Origin: Bacteroidota bacterium
Lineage (GTDB): Bacteria; Bacteroidota; Bacteroidia; Sphingobacteriales; Sphingobacteriaceae
Direction of reading: 5' to 3'
DNA length: 64,000 nucleotides
NCBI GenBank assembly: GCA_023427985.1
Contig: JAEYZM010000008.1
Span: 62,001 to 126,000 of the forward strand
Shown here piece after piece: positions 60,963 to 64,000 of the stretch (position 1 is the first letter of the stretch; each line of letters begins with the position of its first letter). The position numbers and the translations under genes are program-made. Under the pieces are notes generated by a model. It was not told the origin of the DNA, made no database searches, and saw nothing but the letters and a program-made list of their open reading frames with translations.

Positions 60963-62171
60963 TTATGCGTCTAATTCTCCTGCAATAACGTTTAAACTAC
61001 TCATGGTGATAATTGCATCCGATAACATTTGACCTTTGCACATATCAGCAAATGCTTGATAAATGATAAAACATGGTCTTCTGAAATGCAAACGGAATGG
61101 CGATCTGCCACCTTCTGAGATTAAATAAAATCCAAGCTCTCCATTGCCACCTTCTACAGCATGATATACTTCGCCTTTAGGAACTTCTACTTCACCCATC
61201 ACAATTTTAAAGTGATAAATTAAAGCTTCCATGTTGTTGTATACATCTTCTTTTGGTGGTAAGTAAAACTCTGGAACATCGGCATGGAAAATACCTTTTT
61301 CCTCTTTCTCCATTTTCGCCAATGCTTGTTCAATCAATCTTAAACTTTGTTTGATTTCTTCATTACGAACCATAAATCGATCGTAAGTATCGCCCGTTGT
61401 TCCAACTGGTATTTCGAAATCAAATTCGTTGTATGATGAATACGGATTGATTGCTCTCATATCGTAATCAACACCTGCAGCTCTTAAACAAGGACCAGTA
61501 AATCCATAGTTCAATGCATCTTCTGCAGATATTGCTCCCACATCTTTTGTTCTGTCGATGAAGATTCTATTTCTATTGAAAAGATCTTCAAATGTTTTCA
61601 TTACTGGTGGGAAATCTTTTAAAAACTTCTTGATTTTTGCAATTGCTTTTTCGTTGAAATCTCTTTCGAAACCACCCACTCTACCAAAATTGGTAGTTAA
61701 TCGTGCGCCACAAATTTCTTCATAAATTTCATAGATGTGTTCACGCTCTTGCATCAAATACAAGAATCCGGTAAATGCACCAGTGTCAACACCTAAAATA
61801 CCATTACAAATTAAGTGGTCTGAGATACGTGCTAATTCCATTACGATGATACGCATGTAATCTACACGCTTAGGTGTTTCTACACCAAGCAACTTTTCTA
61901 CTGTCATATGCCATCCGAAGTTATTAATCGGAGATGAACAGTAATTCATTCTATCTGTAAGAGGCGTTATCTGATAATAAGGTCTGTGTTCAGCAATTTT
62001 TTCGAATGCACGATGAATATAACCGATGGTCGACTCCGCACTTACGATGCGCTCTCCATCCATTTCCAAAACGTTTTGGAATACACCATGTGTTGCAGGG
62101 TGAGTAGGACCAAGATTTAATGTTGTGGTTTCCTTCTCTAAAGAATCTTCACCTAATTGAATATGTGCCAT
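60963..62171 (-). CDS. nuoD: NADH:quinone oxidoreductase subunit D
   Basis: NuoD forms the quinone site together with NuoB and is related to hydrogenase large subunits. The 402 residues show LNLGPTHPATHGVFQNVLEM, YCSSPINNFGW, RVGGFERDF and the C-terminal VIAGELDA. It is separate from nuoC, not fused. Confidence 0.97.
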   Translation of the reverse strand: MAHIQLGEDSLEKETTTLNLGPTHPATHGVFQNVLEMDGERIVSAESTIGYIHRAFEKIAEHRPYYQITPLTDRMNYCSSPINNFGWHMTVEKLLGVETPKRVDYMRIIVMELARISDHLICNGILGVDTGAFTGFLYLMQEREHIYEIYEEICGARLTTNFGRVGGFERDFNEKAIAKIKKFLKDFPPVMKTFEDLFNRNRIFIDRTKDVGAISAEDALNYGFTGPCLRAAGVDYDMRAINPYSSYNEFDFEIPVGTTGDTYDRFMVRNEEIKQSLRLIEQALAKMEKEEKGIFHADVPEFYLPPKEDVYNNMEALIYHFKIVMGEVEVPKGEVYHAVEGGNGELGFYLISEGGRSPFRLHFRRPCFIIYQAFADMCKGQMLSDAIITMSSLNVIAGELDA

Positions 62172-62187
62172 ATAAATTCTTTAAATA

Positions 62188-62685
62188 TTATCTACCGAAG
62201 TAGCTATCGTCTTTGTCAATTCTATTAGGATCTTCCAATGGGAATTCTTTTCTCATTGGGAAAGCTACCATATCATCGACATTTAATATTCTTTTTAAAT
62301 TTGGATGTCCTTCGAAAATAATTCCGAAGAAATCGTAGGTTTCGCGTTCTTGCCAGTTAGCCGATTTATATAGAACTGTAGCAGTTGGAACTTTAGGGTT
62401 CGACTCTGGAACAAAAACTTTGATTCTTAATCTAAAATTATTTTCCATGCTATGAACATGGTACACTACCGCCAATTGCTTATCATCGGCATAATGCACT
62501 CCACATAAATCGGTTAAAAAACGAAAACGATATGTTTCATTTTCGTTTAAATATTTTAAAATGGGAATGATTTGATCTTTGGTAGTTGTAAAGCCCAATA
62601 AGCCATACTGCTCATCAATGTTTTGAATCGCATTCCCAAAATTAGATTGCAAATCGGCAATTAAACTATCTTTATTTATAGCCAT
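62188..62685 (-). CDS. nuoC: NADH:quinone oxidoreductase subunit C
   Basis: NuoC is the 30-kDa-type peripheral subunit. The 165 residues contain LTDLCGVHYADD and the signature ERETYDFFGIIFEGHPNLKR, ending with FPMRKEFPLED. It ends 1 nt before the start of the next gene region and follows nuoB closely. Confidence 0.96.
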   Translation of the reverse strand: MAINKDSLIADLQSNFGNAIQNIDEQYGLLGFTTTKDQIIPILKYLNENETYRFRFLTDLCGVHYADDKQLAVVYHVHSMENNFRLRIKVFVPESNPKVPTATVLYKSANWQERETYDFFGIIFEGHPNLKRILNVDDMVAFPMRKEFPLEDPNRIDKDDSYFGR

Positions 62686-62686
62686 G

Positions 62687-63229
62687 TTATTGGATTCCGT
62701 ATTGTGCTAATAATTCTTGATATTGAGGAAGATTTCTTCTTCTTAATGGTTCGTTTTTCACTAAATCTTGGATTCTATTGAAACCATCGATAATAGCTTC
62801 TGGACGTGGAGGGCAACCAGGAACGTACACATCGACAGGAATCACTTCATCTATTCCTTGCATTACACTATACGTATCAAAAATTCCTCCTGAAGAAGCG
62901 CATGCTCCAACTGCAATTACCCAACGTGGTTCAGCCATTTGTAAATACACCTGACGTAGAACCGGTCCCATTTTTTTGGCGATGGTACCCATAACCATTA
63001 GTAAATCGGCCTGACGAGGAGAGAAACTTGGACGTTCCGATCCAAATCGAGCAAAGTCGTAATGAGAACCCATGGTAGCCATGAATTCAATTCCACAACA
63101 CGATGTTGCAAATGGTAAAGGCCATAAGGAGTGCGAGCGTGCAAGACCAACTACTTTATCTAATCTGGTAGCAAAAAAGCCCGAACCTTCAACACCTTCG
63201 GGAGCTTCAACAATTTTTATATCGCTCAT
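62687..63229 (-). CDS. nuoB: NADH:quinone oxidoreductase subunit B
   Basis: NuoB holds cluster N2, the direct electron donor to quinone. The 180 residues show the tandem cysteines TSCCGIEFMA, then GACASSGG and VPGCPPRPEA. It lies 110 bp after nuoA, with a hairpin in between. Confidence 0.97.
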   Translation of the reverse strand: MSDIKIVEAPEGVEGSGFFATRLDKVVGLARSHSLWPLPFATSCCGIEFMATMGSHYDFARFGSERPSFSPRQADLLMVMGTIAKKMGPVLRQVYLQMAEPRWVIAVGACASSGGIFDTYSVMQGIDEVIPVDVYVPGCPPRPEAIIDGFNRIQDLVKNEPLRRRNLPQYQELLAQYGIQ

Positions 63230-63249
63230 AATTAGTTTTAATAAGGAAA

Positions 63250-63293
63250 TAAAACGCTCATCTTGTTTGTAATCAGGATGAGCGGCAAATCTA
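63250..63293 (-). promoter_or_regulatory. -7 box and hairpin with T-run upstream of nuoB
   Basis: On the minus strand TAGATTTG (63293-63286) is followed directly by the inverted repeat CGCTCATC (63284-63277 complement) and GATGAGCG (63262-63255), a 14-nt loop, and then TTTTATTT. This could be an internal promoter with a 5' hairpin, or an attenuator that lowers nuoB-N relative to nuoA. Confidence 0.45.
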
Positions 63294-63339
63294 CAACAAA
63301 TATTGATTTATAAGGTTTTCAGAGCCGAAAATGTGTTAT

Positions 63340-63711
63340 TTATTCCCAGTCTAAAGCACCTTTCTTGATAACGTATATAAAGCCTGCTAACAGTAGCCCG
63401 ATAAATACAAACATTTCTATAAATCCTTGCATCCCGAACTCTCTAAAATTCACAGCCCATGGGTACATGAATATTACTTCCACGTCGAACAATACGAATA
63501 AAATAGCAACTAGAAAATATTTTACTGAAATGGGCGAACGAGCATCACCTTGTTGCTCAATACCACATTCGAAATTCTCTAATTTATCTTTGGTTTTTCT
63601 TTTGGGTCCTATAAAATGTGTAGCTATCATAGTCACTGCAACAAATCCTAATGCAGCAATCATTTGTAGTATGATAGGGAAATAATCGGAAGGTAGAAAA
63701 TTATTGCTCAT
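63340..63711 (-). CDS. nuoA: NADH:quinone oxidoreductase subunit A
   Basis: NuoA is a three-helix membrane subunit of 123 residues. It shows KLENFECGIEQQGDARSPISVKY (in pieces), FVLFDVEVIFMYPWAV and the terminal helix. It is the first gene of the nuo operon. Confidence 0.97.
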   Translation of the reverse strand: MSNNFLPSDYFPIILQMIAALGFVAVTMIATHFIGPKRKTKDKLENFECGIEQQGDARSPISVKYFLVAILFVLFDVEVIFMYPWAVNFREFGMQGFIEMFVFIGLLLAGFIYVIKKGALDWE

Positions 63712-63718
63712 CTCGTAT

Positions 63719-63762
63719 AAATAAAAAATGTCCCGAAACTTAGATTCCGAGACACAAATGTA
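63719..63762 (-). terminator. Terminator-like hairpin between the TPR gene and nuoA, with a -7 box before it
   Basis: On the minus strand TGTCTCGGAA and TTTCGGGACA can form ten base pairs including two G-U pairs, over a 6-nt loop, followed by TTTTTTATTT. It should end the TPR transcript. TACATTTG (63762-63755) stands directly before the hairpin and may be the nuoA promoter, which would leave the hairpin at the 5' end of the nuo mRNA. Confidence 0.6.
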
Positions 63763-63765
63763 TAA

Positions 63766-64000
63766 TTATTTTAACTCCGATAAAACAGTTTTTGCTTGTT
63801 TATCGTTAGGGTCAATTTCAATAACTTTTAACCAATAGGTTTTAGATGTTGCATTGTCTTTAGCAATTGTGAAGTAATAATCTCCCAAGTATTTGTATGC
63901 TTCCATCAAATCTCTTCCTGATTTCTTAATGTCGAATTTTGGATCAGTAGTAGTTAGTTCAATGAACTTTTCATAATATGGTTTTGCCATACCTTCAGAT
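63766..64000 (-). CDS. TPR-repeat protein, C-terminal end only
   Basis: The frame is open through the window edge (SEGMAKPYYEKFIEL continues upstream of the internal Met at 63990), so the gene starts outside. The visible part has tetratricopeptide helices: DLMEAYKYLGDYYFTIAKDN and WLKVIEIDPNDKQAKTVLSEL. The function cannot be judged from this piece. Confidence 0.7.
   Translation of the reverse strand, partial: SEGMAKPYYEKFIELTTTDPKFDIKKSGRDLMEAYKYLGDYYFTIAKDNATSKTYWLKVIEIDPNDKQAKTVLSELK

Noticed and set aside
1..64000. CRISPR arrays, IS elements, prophage, rRNA, riboswitches
   Set aside because: I looked for spaced repeats, transposase motifs, terminal inverted repeats, phage genes and known RNA motifs and saw none that I could support.

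Overview
The window comes from a member of the Bacteroidota. The base composition is AT-rich. Many secreted proteins end in the C-terminal sorting domain of the type IX secretion system (T9SS; YPNP-type start and G-I-Y-x-[IV]-[KE] ending). Several promoters carry the Bacteroidota -7 box TAnnTTTG. Complex I is a 14-gene nuoA-N operon with a short NuoG. I cannot fix the family or genus. I see no plasmid, phage or IS element, no CRISPR array and no rRNA; this looks like ordinary chromosome.

Layout. 1-8.1 kb: a cut-off THUMP-type RNA methyltransferase, a secreted metzincin protease, a two-component system with a divergently transcribed secreted protein, and a dipeptide epimerase. 8.2-17.8 kb: an unknown protein, a PspC membrane protein with its PadR regulator, an Asp-box T9SS cargo, the murein-recycling pair anmK/ldcA, metG, and a DoxX plus barrel-like protein pair. 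17.9-33.6 kb: a Crp/Fnr regulator with a luciferase-like oxidoreductase, then an accessory stretch rich in T9SS cargo (GH13 amylase, two related large surface proteins, others), two tRNA-Arg genes, a kinase-like protein without an ATPase domain, and two decayed genes. 33.6-44.4 kb: a TPR histidine kinase, a CsbD-like protein, an M13 peptidase, a T9SS endonuclease I, and a three-gene exporter operon (TolC, HlyD and an ABC protein with degenerate catalytic motifs). 44.5-50.8 kb: M14 and rhomboid proteases, a biotin carrier, a DUF4159 protein, rsmE, a CorC/HlyC-type protein and a DedA protein. 50.8-63.7 kb: nuoN to nuoA, complete, on the minus strand, followed by the end of a TPR gene.

Genes that work together. 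The epimerase, AnmK and LdcA all belong to murein recycling. The sensor kinase/response regulator pair has a helically phased set of TGTTAAAA-like repeats in its promoter region. The Crp/Fnr and PadR genes each have a palindromic candidate operator directly upstream. At least six genes place the start codon exactly 4 nt after a TAnnTTTG box, which predicts leaderless mRNAs.

No single cassette here is clearly a new defence or biosynthetic system. The most unusual items are the ABC exporter with eroded ATPase motifs, the leaderless-promoter pattern, the CHASE-DHp protein, and the hairpins in front of nuoA and nuoB. The only stretch over 300 bases without an intact gene is 21139-21644, which holds a decayed T9SS cargo gene.
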